A DNA stretch of 35,431 bases, taken from positions 1 through 35,431 of the forward strand of contig PNON01000022.1 in NCBI GenBank assembly GCA_013824865.1, given 5' to 3'. Numbering within the stretch: position 1 is the first letter of the stretch; the number at the start of each line of letters is the position of its first letter. Made by a program: the position numbers and the translations under genes. The DNA is from Anaerolinea sp. (lineage in GTDB: Bacteria > Chloroflexota > Anaerolineae > Anaerolineales > Anaerolineaceae). A model generated the notes under the pieces. It had not been told where the DNA came from and did not search any database. It saw nothing but the letters and a program-made list of their open reading frames with translations. This document shows, piece after piece, positions 26,771 through 35,311 of the stretch.

Positions 26771-27499
26771 TTATAACACTTTGCTTAAAAACGCCTTCGT
26801 TCGTTCTTCCTTTGGATTACTGAAGAGTACTTCCGGCGAGGCTTCTTCAACGATCAGGCCATTATCCATAAGAATCGCGCGGTTGGCTGCTGCGCGGGCG
26901 AAGCCCATCTCATGTGAAACCACCACCATCGTCATGCCTTCTTTCGCCAGAGTCAACATCACATCCAGCACTTCCTGGATCATCTCAGGGTCCAGCGCAG
27001 ATGTGGGTTCGTCAAACAGCATGATCTTTGGGTTCATCGCCAGTGCACGGGCAATCGCCACCCGTTGCTGCTGTCCGCCCGATAACTGCCCGGGATGAGC
27101 ATGAGCTTTCTCTGGTATCCCGACTTTTTCCAATAACTGCGTTGCCACCCTCTCAGCTTCTGCTTTATCGCGTCCGCGAACGACCTTTTGCGCCAGGGTC
27201 ACATTCTCCAGCACTGTCAGGTGCGGAAACAGGTTGAACTGCTGGAACACCATCCCCACCTCGGTGCGGACCTGGTTGATGTGTTGGGTGGAATCCAGCG
27301 GGATACCATCCACGATGATGGATCCTTCATCATACTCCTCCAGCCGGTTGATGCAGCGCAAAAAAGTGGATTTTCCTGAACCTGAAGGTCCGATGATCAC
27401 AACCACTTCGCCTTTATTCACATCCAGAGAAACCCCTCTTAATGCTTCCATGGTGCCAAAGTATTTCTTAACATTATTAATTTGAATGATCGGTTCCAT
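26771..27499 (-). CDS. glnQ: polar amino acid ABC transporter, ATP-binding protein
   Basis: A 242-residue ATPase of the PAAT family (GlnQ/HisP type). Walker A is GPSGSGKS (37-44), signature [16 protein letters not shown], Walker [16 protein letters not shown], and the H-loop VVSHEMGFA. It powers uptake of a polar amino acid such as Gln, Glu, His or Arg; specificity lies in the missing binding protein. Its ATG is 3 nt after the permease stop with GAGG 6 nt upstream, so both are made from one message. Confidence 0.94.
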   Translation of the reverse strand: MEPIIQINNVKKYFGTMEALRGVSLDVNKGEVVVIIGPSGSGKSTFLRCINRLEEYDEGSIIVDGIPLDSTQHINQVRTEVGMVFQQFNLFPHLTVLENVTLAQKVVRGRDKAEAERVATQLLEKVGIPEKAHAHPGQLSGGQQQRVAIARALAMNPKIMLFDEPTSALDPEMIQEVLDVMLTLAKEGMTMVVVSHEMGFARAAANRAILMDNGLIVEEASPEVLFSNPKEERTKAFLSKVL

Positions 27500-27502
27500 C
27501 GG

Positions 27503-28330
27503 TTACCTCGTAATGCGTGTCTTTCTTTCGATCCAGGTCACGATCCTGGATGCAAATAGCGTCATGAGCAGATACAGTAAAGCCACCAGCATCCATCCCT
27601 CGAGCGGGATGAAGTTGGTGGAAATGAATTCACGTCCACGCCGGGTGATATCGGCCACAGCCACCGCGCTTACCAGCGATGAGTCTTTAAGGATGGAAAC
27701 GAATTCATTGCCTACCGGCGGTAATATCACCCTGACCGCCTGGGGGATGATGATATAGCGCATAGCCTGGAAGTGGGTCATGCCCAGGCTACGGGCAGCT
27801 TCCATTTGTCCGCGGGAAATGGATTGAATACCTGCCCGGTAGATCTCGCTCATATACGCGCCATAACAGAAAGTCAGACCGAGAATGGCCATCCCCACCG
27901 GGTTGGCAAGGTAGTCTTGAAAAGCAGGAATATGGAACTTGTCGCCAATGCCCTGGACTATGGATGGGAAGGCAAAATACCAGGCAAAGATTTGCACCAG
28001 CAGTGGCACCCCGCGCACTACCTCCACGTAAACCGACGCCAGGGTGGAAATAACCGGGTTCTTGGAGAGCCTACCCAGTGCGGCAAAAAGCCCCAGCACC
28101 ATGACCAACAGGAAGGACGACACAGTGACCGTAAGGGTCACCATGACCCCATCCCTTACGAAGAGGATCATGCGTTGGTAAGGATCCGGCTTCATGAATA
28201 CCAACAGCAGGATGATAGCGGCTACAATCGCCACCAGGATCCACCAGCGGTCGAAACCATCTTTAGACTCTGCCGCTCCGGTCTGTCTGGCATTCATGGG
28301 CGGTATTAGGGGATTATTCTCATCAGTCAT
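27503..28330 (-). CDS. polar amino acid ABC transporter, permease
   Basis: A 275-residue HisM/GlnP-type permease. A polar 35-residue N-terminus and one helix precede the usual five-helix core. The EAA loop reads ISRGQMEAARSLGMTHFQAM and is followed by IIIPQAVRVILPPVGNEF, both typical. ATG 28330 with AGGA upstream is the likely start; the longer frame from 28372 crosses a hairpin. No periplasmic binding protein is encoded upstream or downstream, which is unusual for this family. Confidence 0.92.
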   Translation of the reverse strand: MTDENNPLIPPMNARQTGAAESKDGFDRWWILVAIVAAIILLLVFMKPDPYQRMILFVRDGVMVTLTVTVSSFLLVMVLGLFAALGRLSKNPVISTLASVYVEVVRGVPLLVQIFAWYFAFPSIVQGIGDKFHIPAFQDYLANPVGMAILGLTFCYGAYMSEIYRAGIQSISRGQMEAARSLGMTHFQAMRYIIIPQAVRVILPPVGNEFVSILKDSSLVSAVAVADITRRGREFISTNFIPLEGWMLVALLYLLMTLFASRIVTWIERKTRITR

Positions 28331-28349
28331 AGTTTCATTCCTATTAAAA

Positions 28350-28371
28350 TGCGAGGTCAAAAGACCTCGCA
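28350..28371 (-). terminator. terminator-like hairpin before the permease (possible attenuator)
   Basis: On the minus strand TGCGAGGTC, TTTT loop, GACCTCGCA make a perfect 9-bp stem followed by TTTTAAT, about 20 nt before the permease ATG. It could attenuate the transporter message or be a leftover terminator from a lost upstream gene. Confidence 0.6.
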
Positions 28372-28393
28372 AAGCATAGAATACCGGGTTGAT

Positions 28394-28480
28394 CTAGTGG
28401 CGGGGAGTAAATGACCGCAAAGAAACCTGGTTGAACAGGCCTTCATAAACGGTAATGGTTAAAATGATTTTCGCTTCCAT
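28394..28480 (-). other. possible leader peptide upstream of the transporter
   Basis: ATG 28480 opens a 28-codon frame (MEAKIILTITVYEGLF...) ending before the hairpin at 28350-28371. It has no clear ribosome-binding site and no run of one regulatory amino acid. The remaining part of 28331-28692 shows only the promoter below and no gene. Confidence 0.2.
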
Positions 28481-28530
28481 AATAAATAATTAACTCGATA
28501 CCTCGGTGTTTCTATTAAATTTGTTTTTCG

Positions 28531-28539
28531 ATTATAACA
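28531..28539 (-). promoter_or_regulatory. extended -10 promoter for the amino acid transporter
   Basis: On the minus strand TG-T-TATAAT is a perfect extended -10 about 200 nt before the permease start. It implies a long leader that contains the hairpin at 28350-28371. Confidence 0.5.
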
Positions 28540-28692
28540 CCATCTTCTATATACATATCGCGCAATTTCCGGGAACCATCATTCAGACACAGTAGTGTAA
28601 TATATTCTGCAATACTGCTTCTTCGCCTTGGATTTATGGGATAATAGGTACTACCAGATCCAATCTGACAATCCATTCAGCCAAGGCTTCGT

Positions 28693-29610
28693 TTGCCAAC
28701 CATGGAATACAAGAATTATCTGATTAGACTCATTACGCAACGCCAGTTGTCCCTGCTAGTGGCCTATAACATCCTGGTCTATTCCCTGGGTGCTGGGATT
28801 GCCCATTATTTTGGTATTCCGATCGACTGGTCTAGGTACCTGACAGGGCAGGGCTTCTGTCTTAGTATCATGCTTTTCACCTTCTTCATCAATGATTACT
28901 TTGATTCATTTTTGCCTACTTCAGATCGGCCAGCCCCCCAGACGCGAGTAGAGCAGGATACCCTGCGCAGGATTCAATACACCTTGCTGGTTACCGCATT
29001 GGTATTCATTACTGTGGCTACCATCCTGATCATGCTAGTATCCCAGGTCGGATCCATGAATCCAGCGGCTATCATCCTTGTGGGCGTTGGCTTCCTGGCT
29101 TCCATGGCATATGCGATTCCTCCCATCCGTTTGATTTATTCAGGCGCCGGTGAAATTATCATGGCATTCCTGCTCACTTTGGTGATACCCGCGTTCAGTT
29201 ACAGCCTGCTGGCTGGCGAACTCCACCGGTATAATGCCCTCACCAGCCTGCCGCTGACAGCCTTCTTTACTGCCATGCTCCTAATCCAGCAGTTCTCTAC
29301 TTATGAAGCGGATTGTAAAGATTGCCGTGGCACCTTACTGATCAGGCTGGGCTGGCAAAACGGCTGGCAACTGCATAATATCTTAATCATTCTTGGCTTC
29401 ATGCTGCTGGTTCTCACCAACCTGCAAGGCTTGCCCTGGCATCTATTGCTGCCAACTTTCATTACTGTGCCAATAGCCATATGGCAGATTGTCTTGCTGG
29501 CACAATTGGCTGCAGGGAAAAAGCCGAAGTGGAAACTCTTACAGTTCATCAGCCAGGCAAACGTCGGGTTGATCACATACATTCTTACTTTTATGTTCTG
29601 GATAAAATAA
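28693..29610 (+). CDS. UbiA-family prenyltransferase
   Basis: A 305-residue membrane protein with about eight or nine helices. The first Asp-rich motif is INDYFDSFLPTSD (N67, D68, D71) and a second, weaker one is TYEADCKDCRGTLLIRLG, where the usual DxxxD is partly kept. UbiA enzymes attach polyprenyl chains to aromatic rings (quinone, heme or chlorophyll precursors) in the membrane. The start is TTG 28693 with AAGG 6 nt upstream, or ATG 28702 with poorer spacing. Its stop overlaps the moeA start (TAATG). No menaquinone gene is next to it, so the acceptor is unknown. Confidence 0.85.
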   Translation: MPTMEYKNYLIRLITQRQLSLLVAYNILVYSLGAGIAHYFGIPIDWSRYLTGQGFCLSIMLFTFFINDYFDSFLPTSDRPAPQTRVEQDTLRRIQYTLLVTALVFITVATILIMLVSQVGSMNPAAIILVGVGFLASMAYAIPPIRLIYSGAGEIIMAFLLTLVIPAFSYSLLAGELHRYNALTSLPLTAFFTAMLLIQQFSTYEADCKDCRGTLLIRLGWQNGWQLHNILIILGFMLLVLTNLQGLPWHLLLPTFITVPIAIWQIVLLAQLAAGKKPKWKLLQFISQANVGLITYILTFMFWIK

Positions 29611-30845
29611 TGCCCCAATTTCTCAAACTGCAACCACCATTCGAAGCCCGCCTAAAACTATTAGAAAATCTTCCCCAGTTCACGTCAGAACGGGAGGAAA
29701 TTGACACGCTTTCCGCGCTCAAGCGTGTGCTTGCTTGCGATTTTTATGCCCCCCATCCGCTGCCGGAATTCCCCCGCAGCACGGTGGATGGTTATGCGGT
29801 CAAGTCAGCAGACACCCACGGCGCTTCAGAAAGCCTGCCCTCCATTTTAACTTTTTCCGGTGAAGCCCCGATGGGGCAGACTGTCGTTCAGTCGGTTCGT
29901 CCCGGACAGGCGATCCTCATCCACACTGGCGGCATGCTTCCACCAGGCGCAGACGCAGTGGTGATGCTGGAACAGACCCAACTTAACAATGGCGCGGACC
30001 TCGAGATTTTCCGCTCGGTCAGCTTGAATGAGAATGTAATCTTGATTGGGGAAGATGTGCACACGAATGACCTGGTCATCCCAGCCGGGCGCATCATCCG
30101 CCCCGTCGAGATCGGCGGCTTGATGTCTTTCGGTGCCACCCGGGTGGAAGTTAACAAGCGTCCGATAGTGGGAATTCTTTCCTCCGGAGATGAAATTGTC
30201 GAACCCGCAACCCAGCCTCAACCAGGTCAGGTGCGGGACATTAACACCACTACCATGTCCGCCCTGGTTATCGAATCTGGCGGAGATCCGCGGCCATACC
30301 CGATCATTCCAGATAACGAGGAAACCCTGTCACAGGCTGTGATGAAAGCTTACAATGAATGTGATATGGTGCTCATCACCGCTGGATCATCTGCCTCCAC
30401 TCGTGACCTAACCGCTGATGTCATCAAGAAACTGGGGGTGCCGGGAGTGCTGGCACACGGGGTGAATGTAAGGCCGGGGAAGCCTACCATCCTGGCTGTC
30501 TGCGATGGTAAACCAGTCATTGGCTTGCCCGGTAATCCGGTCAGCGCGCTGGTGATCGCTGACCTATTTGTTCGCCCGGTCATCCGCAAATTGTTAAATG
30601 TCTCAGATGCCGTATTCCACCCGGGCATCACAGCCCGCCTGACAGCAAATGTGTCCTCGGCCGCTGGCCGCGAGGACTGGGTGCCGGTGATCCTTTCATC
30701 CGGATCAGATGGCTATTCGGCAGAACCCATCTTTTTCAAGAGCAACCTCATTTTCAACCTGGTGCGCGCCAATGCTCTGCTGCATATTGAGGCGGACGTA
30801 ACCGGGGTGCTAGCTGGCGCGATGGTCCAGGTGGAATTGCTATGA
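29610..30845 (+). CDS. moeA: molybdopterin molybdenumtransferase
   Basis: Inserts molybdate (or tungstate) into adenylated molybdopterin. The 411-residue protein has the family blocks STVDGYAVKS, GQAILIHTGGMLPPGADAVV, LIGEDVHTNDLVIPAG, ILSSGDEI, TAGSSASTRDLTADV and KPVIGLPGNPVSALV. The open frame extends upstream to 29481 within ubiA, but ATG 29610, sharing one base with the ubiA stop, begins the conserved part. Its stop overlaps the next ATG (ATGA). A second MoeA-containing gene lies 1 kb downstream. Confidence 0.95.
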   Translation: MPQFLKLQPPFEARLKLLENLPQFTSEREEIDTLSALKRVLACDFYAPHPLPEFPRSTVDGYAVKSADTHGASESLPSILTFSGEAPMGQTVVQSVRPGQAILIHTGGMLPPGADAVVMLEQTQLNNGADLEIFRSVSLNENVILIGEDVHTNDLVIPAGRIIRPVEIGGLMSFGATRVEVNKRPIVGILSSGDEIVEPATQPQPGQVRDINTTTMSALVIESGGDPRPYPIIPDNEETLSQAVMKAYNECDMVLITAGSSASTRDLTADVIKKLGVPGVLAHGVNVRPGKPTILAVCDGKPVIGLPGNPVSALVIADLFVRPVIRKLLNVSDAVFHPGITARLTANVSSAAGREDWVPVILSSGSDGYSAEPIFFKSNLIFNLVRANALLHIEADVTGVLAGAMVQVELL

Positions 30846-31792
30846 AGCATACTTTATTCATCGTGATAGCAGGCACATTATTCCTTTCTGGCTGTGCCGC
30901 CCAGAGCGCCACCCGCGTGGAGCAAACTGCTATTGCGAACAATGTTCAGCAGCAGATTGAGATCATGCAAACTGAGGCTGTCCTGGCACTGACACCCACC
31001 GCAACTGCCACGCCAACCCAGACCCCCACCATCACGCCTACTCCAACACCCACCCTCACCGCCACTCCGACCATCACTCCCACCTGGAGCAAACGCGGCA
31101 AAGGCACTCCCATCATCGCACCCATCCTGCTTTACCACCATATTCGCGGTGTGGAAAAACCTGGCCGTTATGAGATTTTGCCATCTGTGTTTGAAATGCA
31201 ATTGACCTACCTGAAACAATGGGGTTACACCTCGATCACAATGGAGACACTTGCAAATGCCTTGCGTTACAACGACCCCCTGCCTGAAAAACCGGTGCTG
31301 ATCACTTTTGATGATGGCGACCTGGATGTGTATGAGAATGCGTTCCCCATCATGCAGCGGCTGGGCTTTGTGGGTACTTTCTATATTGTTTCCAACCGAC
31401 TGCAGGTTAAAGATTTCGTTACACCTGCCCAACTACGTGAAATGATCGCGGCAGGCTGGGAAATTGGCAGCCATTCTCATTCACATCTGGACCTTACCCA
31501 GAACCATAATGCCATCAACTCGGAGGCGCTTGGTTCCAAAAAGATACTGACCGCTGCCATTGGAAGACCGATTAATTCATTCGCCTACCCCTTTGGCCAG
31601 ATCGACCAGGTGGTCGGTAATCATGTCTCCGCCTATGGATATACAAACGCGGTTGGTCTTGGAATTGGCTATACACATACCATCCTCACCATCTACTATC
31701 TTGATCGTCTGGAAGTACGCAGCGAATACGACTATACCGCTTTTGCCAAGCTGCTGCCCTGGTCGCCGGTATCCACTCCTCCGGCTCCCTGA
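30842..31792 (+). CDS. polysaccharide deacetylase (NodB) lipoprotein
   Basis: A 316-residue exported protein. A signal peptide ends in the lipobox LSGC (C18); a linker rich in Thr and Pro (about residues 50-82, many TPT repeats) spaces the enzyme from the membrane. The NodB domain has the catalytic TFDDG (D157, D158), the metal-binding HSHSH (H211, H215) and AYPFGQ. It probably removes acetyl groups from peptidoglycan or another glycan. Its placement between two moeA genes, coupled by ATGA overlap, does not suggest a shared pathway. Confidence 0.92.
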   Translation: MKHTLFIVIAGTLFLSGCAAQSATRVEQTAIANNVQQQIEIMQTEAVLALTPTATATPTQTPTITPTPTPTLTATPTITPTWSKRGKGTPIIAPILLYHHIRGVEKPGRYEILPSVFEMQLTYLKQWGYTSITMETLANALRYNDPLPEKPVLITFDDGDLDVYENAFPIMQRLGFVGTFYIVSNRLQVKDFVTPAQLREMIAAGWEIGSHSHSHLDLTQNHNAINSEALGSKKILTAAIGRPINSFAYPFGQIDQVVGNHVSAYGYTNAVGLGIGYTHTILTIYYLDRLEVRSEYDYTAFAKLLPWSPVSTPPAP

Positions 31793-31801
31793 TGAGGTTG
31801 C

Positions 31802-33778
31802 ATGTCTGTCTATCTTAAGGATATTCCCCTAGAGGAAGCCCTTAAACGCCTAAACGCAGCCTTGCTGGAGCATAGCCTGGCTGGTGCACTCAATGCTGAA
31901 GAGATTCAACTGACCGAGTCCGCTGCCGGTCGTGTACTCTCTGAAGGTATTTGGGCGCGGCTTTGCTCACCGCATTATCATGCAGCAGCCATGGATGGCT
32001 TTGCGGTTAACGCAGCTCATACCCGTGACGCACTGCCTTCCCGCCCGCTCCAGCTTCGTGTAGGTGAGCAAGCTTTTTATGTAGACACAGGCGACCCGCT
32101 GCCTGAGCGTACCAACGCAGTCATCCCGGTTGAAAATGTCGAGCCGATCTCCTCGATCCCCGACATCCAAAGCGACTTACACCATCCAGATGCCGTCCTC
32201 ATCCGCGCCTCTGTCACACCCTGGAGTCATGTACGCCTGCTGGGAGAGGATATTGTGGCCACCCAGCTGGTGCTGCCTGCCGGGCACGTACTCCGCCCCT
32301 TTGATCTGGGTGCGGTTGCAGCGAGCGGCTATGGCAGTGTAAAAGTCATTCGCAAGCCAAAGGTGGCCATCATCCCCACCGGAAATGAACTGGTGGAAAT
32401 TGGCAGGGAAGTAAAAACAGGCGACATCATAGAATATAACTCGCTGGTGATGGCTGCCCAGGTGAATGACTGGGGCGGCATCACGCAACGGTATCCCATT
32501 GTAAAAGATGATCTTGACCAACTGCGCGAGGCTGTGCTCCATGCCGCCTCCCGCTCAGATCTGATCCTGCTCAACGCTGGCTCTTCCGCTGGCTCCGAAG
32601 ATTATTCCGCGGCGGTGATTGCGGAATTGGGTGAATTGCTGGTGCATGGGGTAGCTGTGAGACCCGGCCACCCGGTCATCATCGGCATCATCCGCCCTGG
32701 TCTGCCGGGAATCGATACACCTGTGCCCATTATTGGTGTTCCAGGATACCCTGTCTCAGCCGCCTTAACGTGTGAATTGTTTGTTCAGCCCCTCATCAGG
32801 CTCTGGTCCGGTCAAAAGCCAGCAGCTATTGAAGAGGTGGAAGCAACGCTGGCGCGCAAGGTGAATTCCCCTCCCGGTGACGATGATATGCTGAGGGTAA
32901 CCCTTGGCACAGTGAAAGGCCGCTTGTTGGCCGCGCCTCTCCCCCGTGGCGCAGGTGTGATCACCTCCTTGGTACTTGCGGATGGCATCGTCGTCATTCC
33001 GCGCGGTGTGCAGGGACTCGAAGCTGGCGAGAAAGTCCAGGTGCGGCTCTACCGTCCGCGACAGGAGTTGACTGACACCCTGTTGATTACCGGATCACAT
33101 GATCTCACTTTGGATATATTAGCTGAATATCTGGCTGAGCGCGGACATCGCATGGTAACATCTAATGTCGGCAGCCTGGGGGGATTGATGGCGCTGCAGA
33201 GAGGCGAAGCGCATGCCAGCGGTTCACACCTGTTGGATCCAGATTCGGGTGTTTACAACGATTCCTACATACGCCAGTATTTATCCGCTAAGCAGGTTGC
33301 AGTGATGGGATGGGTGGGCAGGGTTCAGGGCCTGATGGTTAAGAAGGATAACCATTTGAATATTTTCGGTCTTCAGGACCTCACCCGCACGGATGTGGTT
33401 TTTTCCAACCGCCAGCGTGGCGCTGGCACCCGGGTGCTACTGGATTATCACCTTAAACAAATGGGGATACCTTCGGACATTATCAACGGTTATCTTGACG
33501 AAGAATATACCCACCTGGGTGTGGCAGCAGCTGTCTTTTCAGGTAGAGCTGATTGCGGCCTGGGCATCCAGGCTGCCGCGAATGCCCTAAACCTGGACTT
33601 CATCCCGCTGTTCGAAGAAACTTACGAGCTGGTCGTTCCTGAAGAGCACTACCTCAGCCCGTTTTTTCAACCTGTACTGCAGGCCGCCAGCGATCCTGAA
33701 TTCAAACAGCGTGTCACTAAACTTCCGGGCTACAGCACCGCCCGTATGGGAGAGATCCGCTTTCTGCTGAAATCATGA
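31802..33778 (+). CDS. MoeA fused to a C-terminal periplasmic-binding-like domain
   Basis: A 658-residue fusion. Residues 1-415 are a MoeA domain: HYHAAAMDGFAVNAAHT, DPLPERTNAVIPVENV, LLGEDIVATQLVLPAGHV, PTGNELVEIG, LNAGSSAGSEDY and VPIIGVPGYPVSAAL. Residues about 425-658 form a PBP/LysR-substrate-like domain with ITGSHDLTLDILAEYL, NVGSLGGLMALQRGEAH, RQRGAGTRVLLDYHL and HLGVAAAVFSGRADCGLG. The domain lacks a signal peptide, so it acts in the cytoplasm and may sense molybdate, tungstate or a cofactor intermediate (known architecture, unproven ligand). It starts 9 nt after the deacetylase gene. Two different MoeA proteins in one operon may divide the work between Mo and W or between target enzymes. 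Confidence 0.92.
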   Translation: MSVYLKDIPLEEALKRLNAALLEHSLAGALNAEEIQLTESAAGRVLSEGIWARLCSPHYHAAAMDGFAVNAAHTRDALPSRPLQLRVGEQAFYVDTGDPLPERTNAVIPVENVEPISSIPDIQSDLHHPDAVLIRASVTPWSHVRLLGEDIVATQLVLPAGHVLRPFDLGAVAASGYGSVKVIRKPKVAIIPTGNELVEIGREVKTGDIIEYNSLVMAAQVNDWGGITQRYPIVKDDLDQLREAVLHAASRSDLILLNAGSSAGSEDYSAAVIAELGELLVHGVAVRPGHPVIIGIIRPGLPGIDTPVPIIGVPGYPVSAALTCELFVQPLIRLWSGQKPAAIEEVEATLARKVNSPPGDDDMLRVTLGTVKGRLLAAPLPRGAGVITSLVLADGIVVIPRGVQGLEAGEKVQVRLYRPRQELTDTLLITGSHDLTLDILAEYLAERGHRMVTSNVGSLGGLMALQRGEAHASGSHLLDPDSGVYNDSYIRQYLSAKQVAVMGWVGRVQGLMVKKDNHLNIFGLQDLTRTDVVFSNRQRGAGTRVLLDYHLKQMGIPSDIINGYLDEEYTHLGVAAAVFSGRADCGLGIQAAANALNLDFIPLFEETYELVVPEEHYLSPFFQPVLQAASDPEFKQRVTKLPGYSTARMGEIRFLLKS

Positions 33779-33794
33779 AAGCTTGTATAACCTC

Positions 33795-33823
33795 TTGCCA
33801 GGTAAGCCCGGCTGTATCATCAT
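33795..33823 (+). promoter_or_regulatory. promoter for bcp
   Basis: TTGCCA (5/6), 17-nt spacer and CATCAT (4/6), 24 nt before the bcp start, which has GGAGGA upstream. Confidence 0.4.
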
Positions 33824-33847
33824 TTTAGGAAAACAACTGGAGGAAAC

Positions 33848-34309
33848 ATGTTGCCCAAGATCAATCAACCCGCGCCAGCCTTTGAGCTGCCCGATGAAAA
33901 CGGAAAGATCCATAAACTAGAGGATTATCGTGGAAGGTCAGTCGTATTATATTTTTACCCCAAAGACGATACTCCGGGCTGCACCACTGAAGCCTGCAAC
34001 TTTCGGGATGATTATTCCAAATATATGGATGCAGGCGTGGCCTTACTAGGTGTATCGCCGGATAATGTTAAATCGCATCAGAAGTTCAGGACAAAGTATG
34101 GGTTAAATTTCCCCTTGCTGGCGGACGAAGGGCATGTGGTCTGCGATAAGTACGGCGTCTGGGGTCGGAAAAAGATGATGGGGCACGCGTATGATGGGGT
34201 TTTCCGTACAACCTTCCTCATTAGCCCGGATGGTCTAATCCAGAAGGTATATGAGAACGTCAAGCCCGCTGACCACAGCCAGGAAATCCTGACCGATATT
34301 CAAGCATAA
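33848..34309 (+). CDS. bcp: thioredoxin-dependent peroxiredoxin, Bcp/PrxQ type
   Basis: A 153-residue peroxidase that reduces H2O2 and organic peroxides with thiol donors. Peroxidatic C45 lies in PKDDTPGCTTEAC and resolving C50 five residues later, the typical atypical-2-Cys PrxQ layout. GVSPDNVKSHQKF and FPLLADEGHVV are also typical. Both positions are Cys, not Sec. The ribosome-binding site is AACTGGAGGAAAC. It is monocistronic and convergent with rsfS. Confidence 0.95.
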   Translation: MLPKINQPAPAFELPDENGKIHKLEDYRGRSVVLYFYPKDDTPGCTTEACNFRDDYSKYMDAGVALLGVSPDNVKSHQKFRTKYGLNFPLLADEGHVVCDKYGVWGRKKMMGHAYDGVFRTTFLISPDGLIQKVYENVKPADHSQEILTDIQA

Positions 34310-34331
34310 CTAAGAGAGCGACAAAGCTGAT

Positions 34332-34676
34332 TTATTGTACCCTTACAAGGGTACGGCCTTTTTCCCACAGCTTTTCCAGGCTGTAATAGTCTCGCTGTGT
34401 CGGCGAGAACAAGTGGATGACAATATCCCCGCAATCCACTACCACCCAGCCATAACCCGATTTCCCTTCCACGCGTGCCCGCAACTTGCCATCCTTTTTG
34501 GCACAATCCACCGCTGCCTCCGCTAATGCGTTTAGCATACGGTCAGAGGTAGCGGTACAAATGATGAAATAATCTGTGAATGAAGCAATGTCGTGAATAT
34601 CCAGCAGGACAATCTTTTCGCCCTTCTTATCTGCCAGGGCTTCAATAATTTTATTAGCAGTTTCCAGTGTGTTCAG
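34332..34676 (-). CDS. rsfS: ribosomal silencing factor RsfS (CTG start)
   Basis: Binds ribosomal protein L14 and blocks subunit joining in starvation. The 114-residue protein reads ETANKIIEALADKKGEKIV, LLDIHDIASFTDYFIICTAT, SDRMLNALAEAAVD, and near the end WVVVDCGDIVIHLFSP and QRDYYSLEKLWEKG, the family core end to end. The first ATG in frame (34538) would remove 46 conserved residues. Upstream the frame has only CTG 34674-34676 as a plausible start before a stop, and AAGGAG lies 7 nt before it. It follows thpR by 20 nt. Confidence 0.9.
   Translation of the reverse strand: MNTLETANKIIEALADKKGEKIVLLDIHDIASFTDYFIICTATSDRMLNALAEAAVDCAKKDGKLRARVEGKSGYGWVVVDCGDIVIHLFSPTQRDYYSLEKLWEKGRTLVRVQ
34337..34358 (+). 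terminator. possible terminator of bcp inside the 3' end of rsfS
   Basis: GTACCCTT-AC-AAGGGTAC is a perfect inverted repeat, followed after GGCC by a T-run. It lies within the last codons of the convergent rsfS gene. The four-base gap before the Ts makes it weaker than usual. Confidence 0.45.
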
Positions 34677-34696
34677 ATATTTTCTCCTTCAAGTCG

Positions 34697-35311
34697 TCAC
34701 TGTATTTTAACATGAATTTCCGGTTGACCACATTTCCCTAATGCGGATTGATGAAGGGGGGTATGGATTGGACCACTCTCACGGAGGTCGCTGCGAAAAA
34801 GGGTAATGCGTTCGACTGTCACCTCCCCCACCACTCCCGGCTGGCTGCGCAGGATGATCGCTCCCAGCTTGCTCAGCTGGTCATCCGTCAGGTCGCGATT
34901 CACCCGGCCAATGGTCAGATGCGGGGAAAATGGTTTCTCTTCACGCATGATATTTATTTTTGCAAGTTCATTTTCCAGGGAACCTGCCAGATTTGATAGG
35001 GCTTGCTTTGCATCCAATCCCAACCAGATGACTCGCGGTTTTTGGCTGGAGGGGAACATGCCCACCCCAGCCGCAACACCATTAAACGAAGTAACTCCTG
35101 CTGCAGTGATATCCATGTGTTGGTAAATATCGGGAAGCAGCTCGACGGGCACATCCCCCAGGAATTTCAGCGTCAGATGGAGGTTAACAACGCCCACCCA
35201 GCGCACCCATCCCCGCGGTATGGACTGGTTGTACCCATTCACTACCTGTTGAATGGAATAACGCGTTTCAGTCGATAATTCGATGGCGATAAATGCCCGA
35301 ACGGGTTTCAT
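34697..35311 (-). CDS. thpR: RNA 2',3'-cyclic phosphodiesterase (2H family)
   Basis: A 204-residue 2H phosphoesterase (LigT/ThpR). The two HxT catalytic motifs are HLTLKFLG (H45, T47) and SPHLTIGRV (H131, T133). VRAFIAIELS at the start is typical. It opens 2',3'-cyclic phosphate ends of RNA; the in vivo RNA is generally unknown. AAGGA directly abuts ATG 35311, so translation may be modest. It probably forms an operon with rsfS. The remaining 35312-35431 shows no gene. Confidence 0.93.
   Translation of the reverse strand: MKPVRAFIAIELSTETRYSIQQVVNGYNQSIPRGWVRWVGVVNLHLTLKFLGDVPVELLPDIYQHMDITAAGVTSFNGVAAGVGMFPSSQKPRVIWLGLDAKQALSNLAGSLENELAKINIMREEKPFSPHLTIGRVNRDLTDDQLSKLGAIILRSQPGVVGEVTVERITLFRSDLRESGPIHTPLHQSALGKCGQPEIHVKIQ

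Noticed and set aside
29481-29609. N-terminal extension of MoeA
   Set aside because: It is a frame shadow of the ubiA 3' end; the TAATG junction gives the true start.
33848-34309. A second selenoprotein (peroxiredoxins can carry Sec)
   Set aside because: Both active positions are TGC-type Cys codons and no in-frame TGA occurs before the stop.
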